Positions 15,766 through 24,031 of a stretch of DNA of 32,087 nt are shown here, piece after piece. Position 1 is the first letter of the stretch; each line of letters begins with the position of its first letter. The notes below the pieces were generated by a model, which was not told the DNA's origin, did no database searches, and worked only from the letters and a program-made list of their open reading frames with translations. The DNA is from Oscillospiraceae bacterium (GTDB taxonomy: Bacteria > Bacillota > Clostridia > Oscillospirales > Acutalibacteraceae), in assembly GCA_902791235.1 (NCBI GenBank), contig CADAUV010000011.1:1-32087 (forward strand), given 5' to 3'. The translations under genes and the position numbers were made by a program.

Positions 15766-17625
15766 TCACACTCTGCCAAACTGCTTTTCAATATCGTATT
15801 CGGATATTTTTATAAACACGGGTCTGCCGTGCGGACAGAAACGGATATTAGGCATTGAAAGAAGCTTTTTAACGAAAAGCTCCTGCTCGTACGGAGATGT
15901 ATAATCGCCGCCCTTAACCGCACCTCTGCAGGAAGCGGAATGATAAATCCAGTCAATTTTATCGGGTGTGATATCGGTCTTGTGCTCAAGAAGCTTTTGT
16001 GCAATTTCGAGAATTAAATCCTTAACGCTGTCCGTGCCGACAAGGGAGGGAACAGAACGCACAAGCACCGCGTCGGTGCCGAAAGGCTCCGCTTCAAAGC
16101 CGCACTGCTTTAAAAGCTCAAGATGCTCGCAGATAATATTGTACTCGTCCTTACTCATATTGACGGCGACGGGTGAAAGAAGCATCTGCACCTCGACTGT
16201 CGACTGCGCCTTGAGCCTTTCATAATTCATACGCTCGTGCGCAGCGTGCTTGTCAATAAAGTAAAGGTCGTTTTTAATTTCAACTATTAAATAGGTCTTA
16301 AATGCCTCGCCGATTAATCTGAAATCAATTTCGTCGGTTTTGTCCTCATCAACGGTAATGCTCTGAGGCTCGGGCTCTTTTATTTCAGGCTGAACAATTT
16401 CAGCTTTTTTCGGCTCGGCTTCGGTGTTATCGGTATCGGTTACGCTGTATGAGCTGCTGCTCTCCCTCACCCAGAAGTCCTGTTTAGGCTGGGTGCGGAA
16501 GGTCTGCTGCACGGGAGGCTCTTCCTTTTTTCTGAAAAAATCAATTGTCGTATGAGAATTAATCTTCGGGGCAGAGCCGATATTATCAAAAAGGTTTGTA
16601 TCGGTCTTAGGTGAGAAATCAGCCTCCTTGACCGTTCGGTCAGCCTCAACAGCCGTCTTTACGCCGTAATAGATAAGGTCAAACACGGGGCGTTCGTTTG
16701 CAAAACGAACCTCGATTTTTGCAGGATGCACATTTACATCCACAAGCGCAGGCGGAAGCTCTATATTGAGAACGCACATCGGAAATCTTCCGACCATTAT
16801 GTAATTCTTATATGCCTGCTCAAGCGCAGCCATAGCAGTGGCTGACTTAACAAGTCTTCCGTTGACGAAGAAAAACTGCATCGCCCTGCTCTTGCGTGAG
16901 GCAGTGGGCTTTGAAGCAAAGCCCGTGAGCTTCATATTCTCATACTCATAGCTTACCTCAAGCAGCCCGTCGCTTACCTCTCTGCCGAGAACCGAATATA
17001 TAGCCGATTTAAGCTCTCCGTTGCCCGAGGTAACAAGCGTCTGCTTACCGTCGCGGATAAATCTGAAGGAAATCTCAGGGTGCGAGATAGCCATTCTGTC
17101 AACAACGCCTGCAACGGCGTTGCCCTCCGTTACATCTTTTTTAAGAAATTTCATTCTTGCAGGTGTGTTGTAAAAAATATCACGCACAACAATCGTGGTG
17201 CCCTCAGGGCAGCCTGCGTCATCAAGCGAAATCTCCTCGCCGCCCTGAACCTCGTAACGCGTTCCCATCTGCTCGCCCTTAGCTCTTGTCAGAACCTCGA
17301 CCTTGGCAACCGCTCCGATTGACGCCATAGCCTCTCCCCTGAAGCCGAGAGTGCTTATGGCATTCAAATCCTCCTTATCGGATATCTTGCTCGTGGCGTG
17401 GGATACAAACACCTTTTTTATCTCGCTGCGCTCAATACCGCAACCGTCGTCGGTTATGCGGATATAGGTTGAGCCGCCGTTTTTAATCTCAAGGGTGATT
17501 TTCGTTGCGCCTGCGTCGACGGAATTTTCAATCATTTCCTTGACTATTGAGGAAGGCCTTTCCACTACCTCTCCCGCTGATATAAGCTGATAAACTTCCT
17601 TTGGCAGCACATTAATCTTAGGCAA
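15766..17625 (-). CDS. mutL: DNA mismatch repair protein MutL (endonuclease type)
   Basis: About 619 residues. The N-terminal GHKL ATPase has ENSVDAGAT, DDGCGI and GFRGEAM. The C-terminal dimer domain contains DKHAAHERMNYE near residue 455, fitting the D(Q/x)HA(X)2E(X)4E metal-binding endonuclease motif, plus SCRGAVKGGD and CPHGRP near the end. It therefore should nick DNA itself, as in bacteria without MutH. A Pro/Glu-rich linker lies between the domains. The likely start is a TTG at 17625 giving MPKINVLP, eight bases after AAAGGAG; a TTG at 17628 is also possible, while the GTG at 17634 overlaps the binding site. It follows mutS by about 25 bases. Confidence 0.96.
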   Translation of the reverse strand: MPKINVLPKEVYQLISAGEVVERPSSIVKEMIENSVDAGATKITLEIKNGGSTYIRITDDGCGIERSEIKKVFVSHATSKISDKEDLNAISTLGFRGEAMASIGAVAKVEVLTRAKGEQMGTRYEVQGGEEISLDDAGCPEGTTIVVRDIFYNTPARMKFLKKDVTEGNAVAGVVDRMAISHPEISFRFIRDGKQTLVTSGNGELKSAIYSVLGREVSDGLLEVSYEYENMKLTGFASKPTASRKSRAMQFFFVNGRLVKSATAMAALEQAYKNYIMVGRFPMCVLNIELPPALVDVNVHPAKIEVRFANERPVFDLIYYGVKTAVEADRTVKEADFSPKTDTNLFDNIGSAPKINSHTTIDFFRKKEEPPVQQTFRTQPKQDFWVRESSSSYSVTDTDNTEAEPKKAEIVQPEIKEPEPQSITVDEDKTDEIDFRLIGEAFKTYLIVEIKNDLYFIDKHAAHERMNYERLKAQSTVEVQMLLSPVAVNMSKDEYNIICEHLELLKQCGFEAEPFGTDAVLVRSVPSLVGTDSVKDLILEIAQKLLEHKTDITPDKIDWIYHSASCRGAVKGGDYTSPYEQELFVKKLLSMPNIRFCPHGRPVFIKISEYDIEKQFGRV

Positions 17626-17650
17626 CAAAACCACTCCTTTCGTAAATTAA

Positions 17651-20296
17651 TTATTTAAGCTCCTTAGCCTTTTTAGCAAGGTCATAAAGAGTCTGCATAG
17701 CCTCAATCGGCGTTAGCGTATTAACATCGACCGTATTGAGAATTTCTACAATCTCATCCTTACCGTTTGCGGTAAAGTTATACTGAATGTCGTTTTCTTC
17801 CTCTTCAAAAACGCTGTCCTCAGCCTTGAACTCAATCGGAACGGAGTTCTTCTCAAGCTCCTTTAAAATAACCTTGGCGCGCTTTACAACGGAATCGGGA
17901 ACGCCTGCAAGCTTCGCAACCTCGATACCGAAGCTCTGGTCAGCGCCGCCCCTTACAATCTTCCTCAGGAATGTGATATCATCGCCGCGCTTTTTAACGG
18001 CTATCGAATAATTCTTCACACCGTCAAGCATACCTTCCATAACGGTAAGCTCGTGATAATGCGTTGCAAAAAGAGCCTTTGCGCCAAGCGTTCTTTTCTT
18101 GCAGACATATTCAAGTACAGCTCTTGCGATACTCATACCGTCAAAAGTTGAGGTACCCCTGCCTATCTCGTCAAGAATAATGAGAGAAGAAGGCGTTGCG
18201 TTTTTAAGTATCTGTGAAACCTCGTTCATCTCAACCATAAAGGTGGACTGACCTGTTGCAAGGTCGTCGCTCGCGCCGACTCTTGTAAATATCGCGTCCA
18301 CAATACCGAGCCTCGCGGTTTTCGCAGGGACGAAGGAACCGATTTGAGCAAGAAGCACAATAAGCGCAATCTGGCGCATATATGTTGACTTACCTGCCAT
18401 ATTGGGACCCGTGATGATTGAGCAGCGGTTCTCGTCGGTATCGAGAAGAGTGTCATTCGGAACAAAGAGCGAATCCTCAAGCAGAGCCTCGACCACGGGG
18501 TGCCTGCCCTCCTTGATATCAATAACTCCGTCCGCTGTCATCTGAGGACAGACATAGTTATTTTCAACCGCTGTTTTTGCAAGTGAAGCGAGAACATCAA
18601 GCACCGCAACCGCCTTGGCGGTTTTCTGCATACGCTCAAGCTCGCCTGCGACAGTGTTTCTCACGCCGCTGAACACCTCGTATTCAAGCGCCGTGCTTCT
18701 GTCCTTAGCGCCAATAATCCTGCCCTCCAAATCCTTCAGCTCCTGAGTAATATATCTCTCGCAGTTTGTGAGGGTCTGTTTTCTTATGTAGGTTTCAGGC
18801 ACCATTTCCTTATAGGAATTGGTAACCTCGATATAATAGCCGAACACCTTATTGTAGCCGACTTTAAGCTTAGGTATTCCCGTAAGCTCCCTCTGCTCAG
18901 CCTCAATTGAAGCGATTATACCTGCGCCGTCGTTCATAATGGCGCGAAGGGAATCAATCTCTTCTGAAAAGCCGTCCTTAATCATTCCGCCCTCGCGTAC
19001 CGAAAACGGGGGCTCGTCCTTGATTGCTTTATCAATAAGCTCCCTTACATCCTCAAGCAAATCTATATTTGAAAAGATTTCTTTGAGCAGCGCGCTTGAA
19101 GTATTCGCAAGCGCGTTTTTCACAAGCGGAAGCTTCTCAATCGTGAACTGGAGGGATTTAAGCTCCTTGGCGTTTGCAGTACCGTAAACAATACGGGTCA
19201 TCAGCCTTTCAATATCGTTAACGCCCGTCAGGCAGTCGCGCACCTCGTCAAGAAGCATAGGACTGTCGGCAAGCTCGCCCACCGCATTCTGCCTCTTTGT
19301 AATAAGCTGTATGGACATAAGCGGTCTTTCAAGCCACGAACGAATCATCCTCTTGCCCATAGCGGTTCTCGTCTTATCAATCACCCAGAGAAGAGAGTGC
19401 TTCTTGTCGCCCGTCATCATTGACTTTGTAAGCTCAAGATTGCGCCTTGCGCTTATATCGAGCTTCATATACTGCTCGTCATCATAATAATCAAGCTCAG
19501 CAGGCGCTTCAATTTCATCGGTTTTCCTTGTGTCCCTCAGGTATCCGATAATTGCGCCGAGCGCCGATACCGCCGACTTGCTGTGTCCGATACCGAGCGA
19601 GGAGATTTCCTCACGCTTCATAGTCTGCATAATAAGCTCGGTGCAGGTGTTAAAATCAAAACACTCATCGTCAAGCACCTCGACATTAGCGTTTATCCTT
19701 TTAGCAAAGCTCTCAAGCGATTTAAAGTCAAGCGCCGCTGAATTAAGGATAATTTCCTTCGGCGAATATGTCGAAAGCTGATTTACGAGCTTACTGTCGG
19801 CGTCGTCGCCGCTGAGGACGGTTATATGAAATTCACCTGTCGAAACATCGGCAAAGCATATGCCCGTTTCATTCTGTCCCTTGGCAATACAGCAGAGATA
19901 GTTGTTTGCACCGTCCTCGAGCATATTGCCCTCGATGACCGTACCGGGAGTTATGACTCTTATGACATCTCTTTTAACAAGTCCCTTGACAAGCGCAGGG
20001 TCCTCCATCTGCTCGCAGATTGCAACCTTATAGCCTCTTGAAATAAGCTTTGCAATATAGCTGTCCGCACTGTGAAACGGAACGCCGCACATAGGCGCGC
20101 GCTCCTCCTGTCCGCAGTCCCTGCCTGTTAAAACAAGGTCAAGCTCACGCGAAGCAGTCGTGGCGTCGTCAAAAAACATCTCATAAAAATCACCGAGTCG
20201 GAAGAAAAGTATGGCGTCCGGATACTGCTCTTTAATTGTAAAATACTGCTGCATCATAGGTGAAAGAGTACCCTCACCCTTGCTTTTCTTTGCCAT
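17651..20296 (-). CDS. mutS: DNA mismatch repair protein MutS
   Basis: An 881-residue MutS1 protein that recognises mismatches and recruits MutL. The N-terminal mismatch-binding motif FYEMF is present (residues 37-41 of GDFYEMFFDDA). The connector, lever and clamp regions follow. The C-terminal ATPase has Walker A GPNMAGKST near residue 630, Walker B LIILDEIGRGTSTFDG and the ATHYHEL switch. Normal length for the family. A strong AAGGAGGG lies seven bases before the ATG. It lies between the ylbF/ymcA-like gene and mutL; the miaB-ymcA...mutS-mutL order matches Bacillus subtilis. Confidence 0.98.
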   Translation of the reverse strand: MAKKSKGEGTLSPMMQQYFTIKEQYPDAILFFRLGDFYEMFFDDATTASRELDLVLTGRDCGQEERAPMCGVPFHSADSYIAKLISRGYKVAICEQMEDPALVKGLVKRDVIRVITPGTVIEGNMLEDGANNYLCCIAKGQNETGICFADVSTGEFHITVLSGDDADSKLVNQLSTYSPKEIILNSAALDFKSLESFAKRINANVEVLDDECFDFNTCTELIMQTMKREEISSLGIGHSKSAVSALGAIIGYLRDTRKTDEIEAPAELDYYDDEQYMKLDISARRNLELTKSMMTGDKKHSLLWVIDKTRTAMGKRMIRSWLERPLMSIQLITKRQNAVGELADSPMLLDEVRDCLTGVNDIERLMTRIVYGTANAKELKSLQFTIEKLPLVKNALANTSSALLKEIFSNIDLLEDVRELIDKAIKDEPPFSVREGGMIKDGFSEEIDSLRAIMNDGAGIIASIEAEQRELTGIPKLKVGYNKVFGYYIEVTNSYKEMVPETYIRKQTLTNCERYITQELKDLEGRIIGAKDRSTALEYEVFSGVRNTVAGELERMQKTAKAVAVLDVLASLAKTAVENNYVCPQMTADGVIDIKEGRHPVVEALLEDSLFVPNDTLLDTDENRCSIITGPNMAGKSTYMRQIALIVLLAQIGSFVPAKTARLGIVDAIFTRVGASDDLATGQSTFMVEMNEVSQILKNATPSSLIILDEIGRGTSTFDGMSIARAVLEYVCKKRTLGAKALFATHYHELTVMEGMLDGVKNYSIAVKKRGDDITFLRKIVRGGADQSFGIEVAKLAGVPDSVVKRAKVILKELEKNSVPIEFKAEDSVFEEEENDIQYNFTANGKDEIVEILNTVDVNTLTPIEAMQTLYDLAKKAKELK

Positions 20297-20327
20297 AAAT
20301 ATCCCTCCTTTATTTTAGTGAACTGTT

Positions 20328-20359
20328 TTGCACGGAAGGGTCCTGACCCTCCCATGCAA
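20328..20359. repeat. Long imperfect hairpin between ylbF-like gene and mutS
   Basis: Fifteen-base arms (20328-20342 and 20345-20359) pair with two mismatches around a two-base centre, with the core AGGGTCCTGACCCT. Read in the operon direction there is no U-run after it. TTTTGCA also occurs as a direct repeat at 20326-20332 and 20380-20386. It may be an RNA processing or stability site, or a dispersed intergenic repeat. Confidence 0.55.
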
Positions 20360-20397
20360 TAGTATTTACGGTTATGCCCTTTTGCAGGAGCCTTATC

Positions 20398-20805
20398 TTA
20401 GTGGCAGCCTCCGCAGGTCGAGCAATCATGCGTGCAGTCAGCAGGAACCTCGCAGGTCTCGGGGTCCTTACCGTCAAAGAAGAGCCCTATCATCTGGCTG
20501 ATATACTGAGCCATCTGCTCCATCTCTGAAGCGGCAGCGGAATACTTCTGCATATTCTCGCCCTCCATAATCTCACCGTATACCTTCTGGTAATCGTTCT
20601 GAAGCTCCTCGATTCTCTCCTGTGAAGCCTCCTCGCCCTTCTCAGCCTCCTGCTGATATTTAAGCGAGATAAGCTGAAGCTCCTGCATCTGCTTCTGAAG
20701 ATTCTCGTCAGCGTCATTTGCCGCAGCTGCTTCCTGAAGAGCAATAAAGCGTGGGTCCTTCTGGATTTCCTTGCCAAGCTCTCTGAGTGCCGTAACTAAA
20801 TTCAT
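20398..20805 (-). CDS. YlbF/YmcA (Ric) family regulator with C-terminal cysteine cluster
   Basis: A 135-residue, mostly alpha-helical protein of the YlbF/YmcA family (residues 1-112). The tail carries five cysteines at 118, 124, 128, 131 and 134 in a CTHDCSTCGGCH ending. In Bacillus subtilis, YmcA and YlbF (RicA, RicF) form a complex with YaaT that carries iron-sulfur clusters and directs RNase Y processing and development. The tail here would suit Fe-S or metal binding (inference). It starts two bases after miaB, with its AAAGGAG binding site inside the last miaB codons. This position equals ymcA after ymcB/miaB in Bacillus. Whether it is the YmcA or YlbF paralogue cannot be decided here. 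Confidence 0.85.
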   Translation of the reverse strand: MNLVTALRELGKEIQKDPRFIALQEAAAANDADENLQKQMQELQLISLKYQQEAEKGEEASQERIEELQNDYQKVYGEIMEGENMQKYSAAASEMEQMAQYISQMIGLFFDGKDPETCEVPADCTHDCSTCGGCH

Positions 20806-20807
20806 AA

Positions 20808-22244
20808 TTATTTCTCCTTTACTAATTCGCCCCGCATTACAAATGTCAGAGGCTCTGTTACCAAAATGTTTTGAAAGGTTCCGATTAAGCTTTCGTCGCC
20901 TTCAAATTCTATAATCAAATTACCGTCGTTTCTCGAGGCAACATAATTATCACCGAGTTTGCCCTTACCGTAGACATAGCATTTATAGGTCTTCCCCTTA
21001 TGAAGCGCCATCTGCTTTGCGCTGATTTGCTCCTGAAGGTCGGTAAGCTCTTTAAACCACTTTGTCTTTTCCTCGTGCGATACGGGGTCGTCCATCTCAG
21101 CGGCAGGCGTGCCTTTTCTCGCCGAATAGATAAATGTGAAAAGAGAGGTTGCATTTATCCTCTCAACAAGCGACAGGGTTTCCTTGAATTCCTCATAGGT
21201 CTCGCCGGGGAAGCCGACGATAATATCGCTTGTAATTGACACCTCGTCGCCCATAAGCTCTCTTGCGTAGTCTATAAGCTCAAGGTACTGTTCCCTTGTA
21301 TAGTGCCTGTTCATCGCTTTAAGCACTCTGTTGCTTCCGCTCTGAAACGGGAGGTGAAGATGCCATGCAAGCTTCTTTCCGTTTGCAATGGTTTCGATAA
21401 GCTCCTTTGTACAGTCCTTGGGATGACTTGTCATAAAGCGGATACGAAAATCACCGTCAAGCTCATCAAGAGTCCTTAAAAGCTCTGCAAAGCTCATTTG
21501 CGGCACAAGGTCCTTACCGTAGGAATTTACATTCTGTCCGAGAAGCGTAATCTCCCGTGCGCCATCCTCAACAAGCTGTTTAAACTCGTTTATAATATCC
21601 TCGGGCATACGGCTTCTTTCCCTGCCCCTGACATATGGCACAATACAGTAAGAGCAGAAATTGTTACAGCCATACATTATCGGAAGCCATGCGCGCCTGC
21701 TGTTATCCCTTTTTACAGGGATACCCTCGGCAATCGCGCCGTCCATATCGGGAATTTCAAAAACCCTTTTCCTGCCCGTCATAGCTCTGTAAAGAAGCTC
21801 GGGCAGACAGTGAATTACATGGGTGCCAAAAACGAGGTCGACATAAGGAAAGGATTTTTTAATCCTGTCGGCGATATGCTGCTGCTGCATCATACAGCCG
21901 CAAAGAGCAATTACGGCGTCGGGATTATCCCTCTTGAAGCTTTTAAGCGCGCCGACATTACCGAACACCCTGTCCTCAGCATGTTCTCTTACAGCGCAGG
22001 TGTTAAAGATGACGAGTTTTGCCTCCTGCCTGTTTTCAGTGAAGCCGTAACCGATTTCATCAAGCATCCCCTTGATTTTCTCGCTGTCGGCAACATTCTG
22101 CTGACAGCCGTAGGTTACGACGCAGGCAAGCGGCTTTCGCTCATATCTTGCGGCAATAACCGACTGAAGCCTTTTGACAAACCTCCTCTGCCTTTCAAGC
22201 TCCTCTTCACTTATAACAGAGGTTGTCCTGTCCCTGTCAGCCAT
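20808..22244 (-). CDS. miaB: tRNA-2-methylthio-N6-dimethylallyladenosine synthase
   Basis: A 478-residue radical-SAM methylthiotransferase. The N-terminal UPF0004 domain has the auxiliary cluster cysteines C47 (TYGCQQNVADSE), C83 (FNTCAVRE) and C117 (ALCGCMMQ). The radical-SAM CxxxCxxC is C193/C197/C200 (YGCNNFCSYCIVPY), and a TRAM RNA-binding domain closes the protein. It adds the 2-methylthio group to i6A37 made by MiaA, encoded four genes downstream. About 40 residues precede the first domain, as often seen in clostridial forms. AGGTGAT lies before the ATG. It is the first gene of the long leftward operon, with a promoter just upstream. Confidence 0.96.
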   Translation of the reverse strand: MADRDRTTSVISEEELERQRRFVKRLQSVIAARYERKPLACVVTYGCQQNVADSEKIKGMLDEIGYGFTENRQEAKLVIFNTCAVREHAEDRVFGNVGALKSFKRDNPDAVIALCGCMMQQQHIADRIKKSFPYVDLVFGTHVIHCLPELLYRAMTGRKRVFEIPDMDGAIAEGIPVKRDNSRRAWLPIMYGCNNFCSYCIVPYVRGRERSRMPEDIINEFKQLVEDGAREITLLGQNVNSYGKDLVPQMSFAELLRTLDELDGDFRIRFMTSHPKDCTKELIETIANGKKLAWHLHLPFQSGSNRVLKAMNRHYTREQYLELIDYARELMGDEVSITSDIIVGFPGETYEEFKETLSLVERINATSLFTFIYSARKGTPAAEMDDPVSHEEKTKWFKELTDLQEQISAKQMALHKGKTYKCYVYGKGKLGDNYVASRNDGNLIIEFEGDESLIGTFQNILVTEPLTFVMRGELVKEK

Positions 22245-22288
22245 ATTATCACCTGCACTTTCATATACTAATCCACTATATAGTAGTT

Positions 22289-22318
22289 ATTATAACAAAT
22301 ACATACAATATAAATCAA
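22289..22318 (-). promoter_or_regulatory. Promoter of the miaB-mutSL-division operon
   Basis: On the minus strand, TTGATT (22313-22318) and a perfect TATAAT (22289-22294) are 18 bases apart. The predicted start is near 22283, about 39 bases before miaB, inside the palindrome ACTATATAGT (22275-22284). This appears to be the main promoter of the thirteen-gene operon. Confidence 0.65.
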
Positions 22319-22380
22319 TATATAAATACTAATAAAATTAAATAATTTAATATAATAATTTATATATATTCAACAAAACA

Positions 22381-22409
22381 TTGATTTTCCGTGTTATATT
22401 TGATAGAAT
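22381..22409 (+). promoter_or_regulatory. Promoter of malQ
   Basis: TTGATT (22381-22386) and TAGAAT (22404-22409) are separated by 17 bases, giving a start near 22416 and a leader of about 25 bases with GGTGAT before the ATG. The upstream 100 bases are extremely AT-rich, which would favour an UP-element effect. No operator palindrome is evident. Confidence 0.65.
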
Positions 22410-22441
22410 AAGAGCATTGTAATTTTAGGTTTGGTGATACT

Positions 22442-23980
22442 ATGTTAAAAAAGAGAGGAGCAGGCGTACTGCTCCACATAAGCTCGATGCCAAGCCCTTA
22501 CGGCGTCGGGGTTTTTGATGAGAATGTAAGGGAATTTATTGACGAAATTGCGGATATGGGATTCACCTACTGGCAGGTGCTTCCCTTCAATCCTCTTGAC
22601 GGCGCAAACTCGCCCTACTGCTCGCCCTCTGCTTTTGCAGGAAACTATCTTTATATAAATCCTGCAGGGCTTCGCGATATGGGGCTTGTCAGCGACGAGG
22701 ATGTAAAAAGCAATATATATGACGGCACGCCCTATACCGCCGATTATGAATTCGCGGCGCAGAAAAGGCTCGGACTTCTCAAAAAAGCTTTCCTGAATAT
22801 CGACGAGGAGCTTGCGAAAGAAATCAAGAAATTCGAGCTTGAAAACGAATGGCTCACCGATTACAGCGTATTTATGGCTGTAAAGGAGGAGGAAGAGCTG
22901 AAGCCCTGGTGGGAATGGTCGGATGAACATGCGCATTATTTTGAATGTATAAAGAATATCTACAAATACGAGGAGAGCGCCGCTTTCTGGAAATTCGTCC
23001 AGTACATATTCTACAAACAGTGGCAGGAAATAAAGGCTTACGCTAACGGCAGGGGCATTGCGGTAATCGGAGATATGCCGATTTATGTAGCGATGGACAG
23101 CGTTGATGTGTGGTCAAATCTGCCGATGTTCCTGATTGACGAAAAGACGCTGAAGGTCGAGAAGGTTGCAGGCGTTCCGCCCGATTATTTCAGCGAGGAC
23201 GGACAGCTCTGGGGTAACCCGATTTACGACTGGAAGGCAATGAAAAAGGATGGCTACGGCTGGTGGCTTTCACGCCTCGGCCACACGCTGAAAACCTATG
23301 ACACGGTGAGAATAGACCATTTCAGAGCCTTCGCTTCCTACTGGGCTGTGCCTGCACAGTCAAAGACTGCAAAGGTCGGCGAATGGCTTGACGGTCCCGG
23401 TATGGATTTCTTCAACAAGGTGTTTGAGGTATATCCCGACGCACCGATTATTGCGGAGGATTTAGGCGTGTTCGGCGAGGATGTAGTAAAGCTGCTTGAG
23501 GACACGGGTTTCCCCGGTATGAAGGTAATTCAGTTTGGCTTCGACCCGAATTCCGACTCGTCCCACCTTCCGCACAACGCGGTGCAAAACAGCATTAACT
23601 ATGTCGGCACCCACGACAACAACACCATTCTCGGCTGGCTCTGGGAAGCAAGCGAGGCTGAGCGTAAATTCACGCTTGACTATGTGGGATTTTACGGCGA
23701 CAACTGGGGCGAGGGCGGTTATTACAGCAGTTCCTGCAGAAAAATCATCGAGGCGGTATGGAAATCGAGCTCGAATGTAGCCATGGTAGCGCTTCAGGAT
23801 ATGTGCGGCTTTGGCAGCGATGCAAGAATGAATATCCCCGGTGTACCCGAAAAGAACTGGCGCTTCCGCACAACGATGGACACAATCAGGAGCATTGATA
23901 AAAACTACTTCAGGCATATCAACGCTCTTTACAGAAGAATGTACCCGTCCTTAGAACCTGAAAAAAACGGTAAACAATAA
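22442..23980 (+). CDS. malQ: 4-alpha-glucanotransferase (amylomaltase)
   Basis: A 512-residue GH77 enzyme that transfers alpha-1,4-glucan segments between maltodextrins in the cytoplasm, used in glycogen or starch/maltose metabolism. Catalytic residues in context: D292 nucleophile (VRIDHFRAF), E339 acid/base (IIAEDLG) and D392 (GTHDNNT). The N-terminal GAGVLLHISSMPSPYGVG and SPYCSPSAFAGN are family hallmarks. Length is normal for the bacterial short form. It is a stand-alone gene with its own promoter and terminator, divergent from miaB. No maltodextrin phosphorylase or transporter is next to it in this window. Confidence 0.97.
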   Translation: MLKKRGAGVLLHISSMPSPYGVGVFDENVREFIDEIADMGFTYWQVLPFNPLDGANSPYCSPSAFAGNYLYINPAGLRDMGLVSDEDVKSNIYDGTPYTADYEFAAQKRLGLLKKAFLNIDEELAKEIKKFELENEWLTDYSVFMAVKEEEELKPWWEWSDEHAHYFECIKNIYKYEESAAFWKFVQYIFYKQWQEIKAYANGRGIAVIGDMPIYVAMDSVDVWSNLPMFLIDEKTLKVEKVAGVPPDYFSEDGQLWGNPIYDWKAMKKDGYGWWLSRLGHTLKTYDTVRIDHFRAFASYWAVPAQSKTAKVGEWLDGPGMDFFNKVFEVYPDAPIIAEDLGVFGEDVVKLLEDTGFPGMKVIQFGFDPNSDSSHLPHNAVQNSINYVGTHDNNTILGWLWEASEAERKFTLDYVGFYGDNWGEGGYYSSSCRKIIEAVWKSSSNVAMVALQDMCGFGSDARMNIPGVPEKNWRFRTTMDTIRSIDKNYFRHINALYRRMYPSLEPEKNGKQ

Positions 23981-23983
23981 AGA

Positions 23984-24015
23984 TTAAGGCGTTCTCAAAG
24001 AACGCCTTAATTTTT
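23984..24015. terminator. Intrinsic terminator after malQ, probably used from both sides
   Basis: A 12-bp stem, TTAAGGCGTTCT (23984-23995) with its complement at 23999-24010, is followed on the plus strand by TTTTT (24011-24015). On the minus strand the stem is followed by a weaker T-rich stretch, which can serve the converging gene ending at 24032. Confidence 0.85.
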
Positions 24016-24031
24016 ATTTGTGCTTTGTTAT

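Noticed and set aside
21498..22271. A 257-codon open frame antisense to miaB
   Set aside because: It mirrors the UPF0004 and radical-SAM part of MiaB and shows no own motif.
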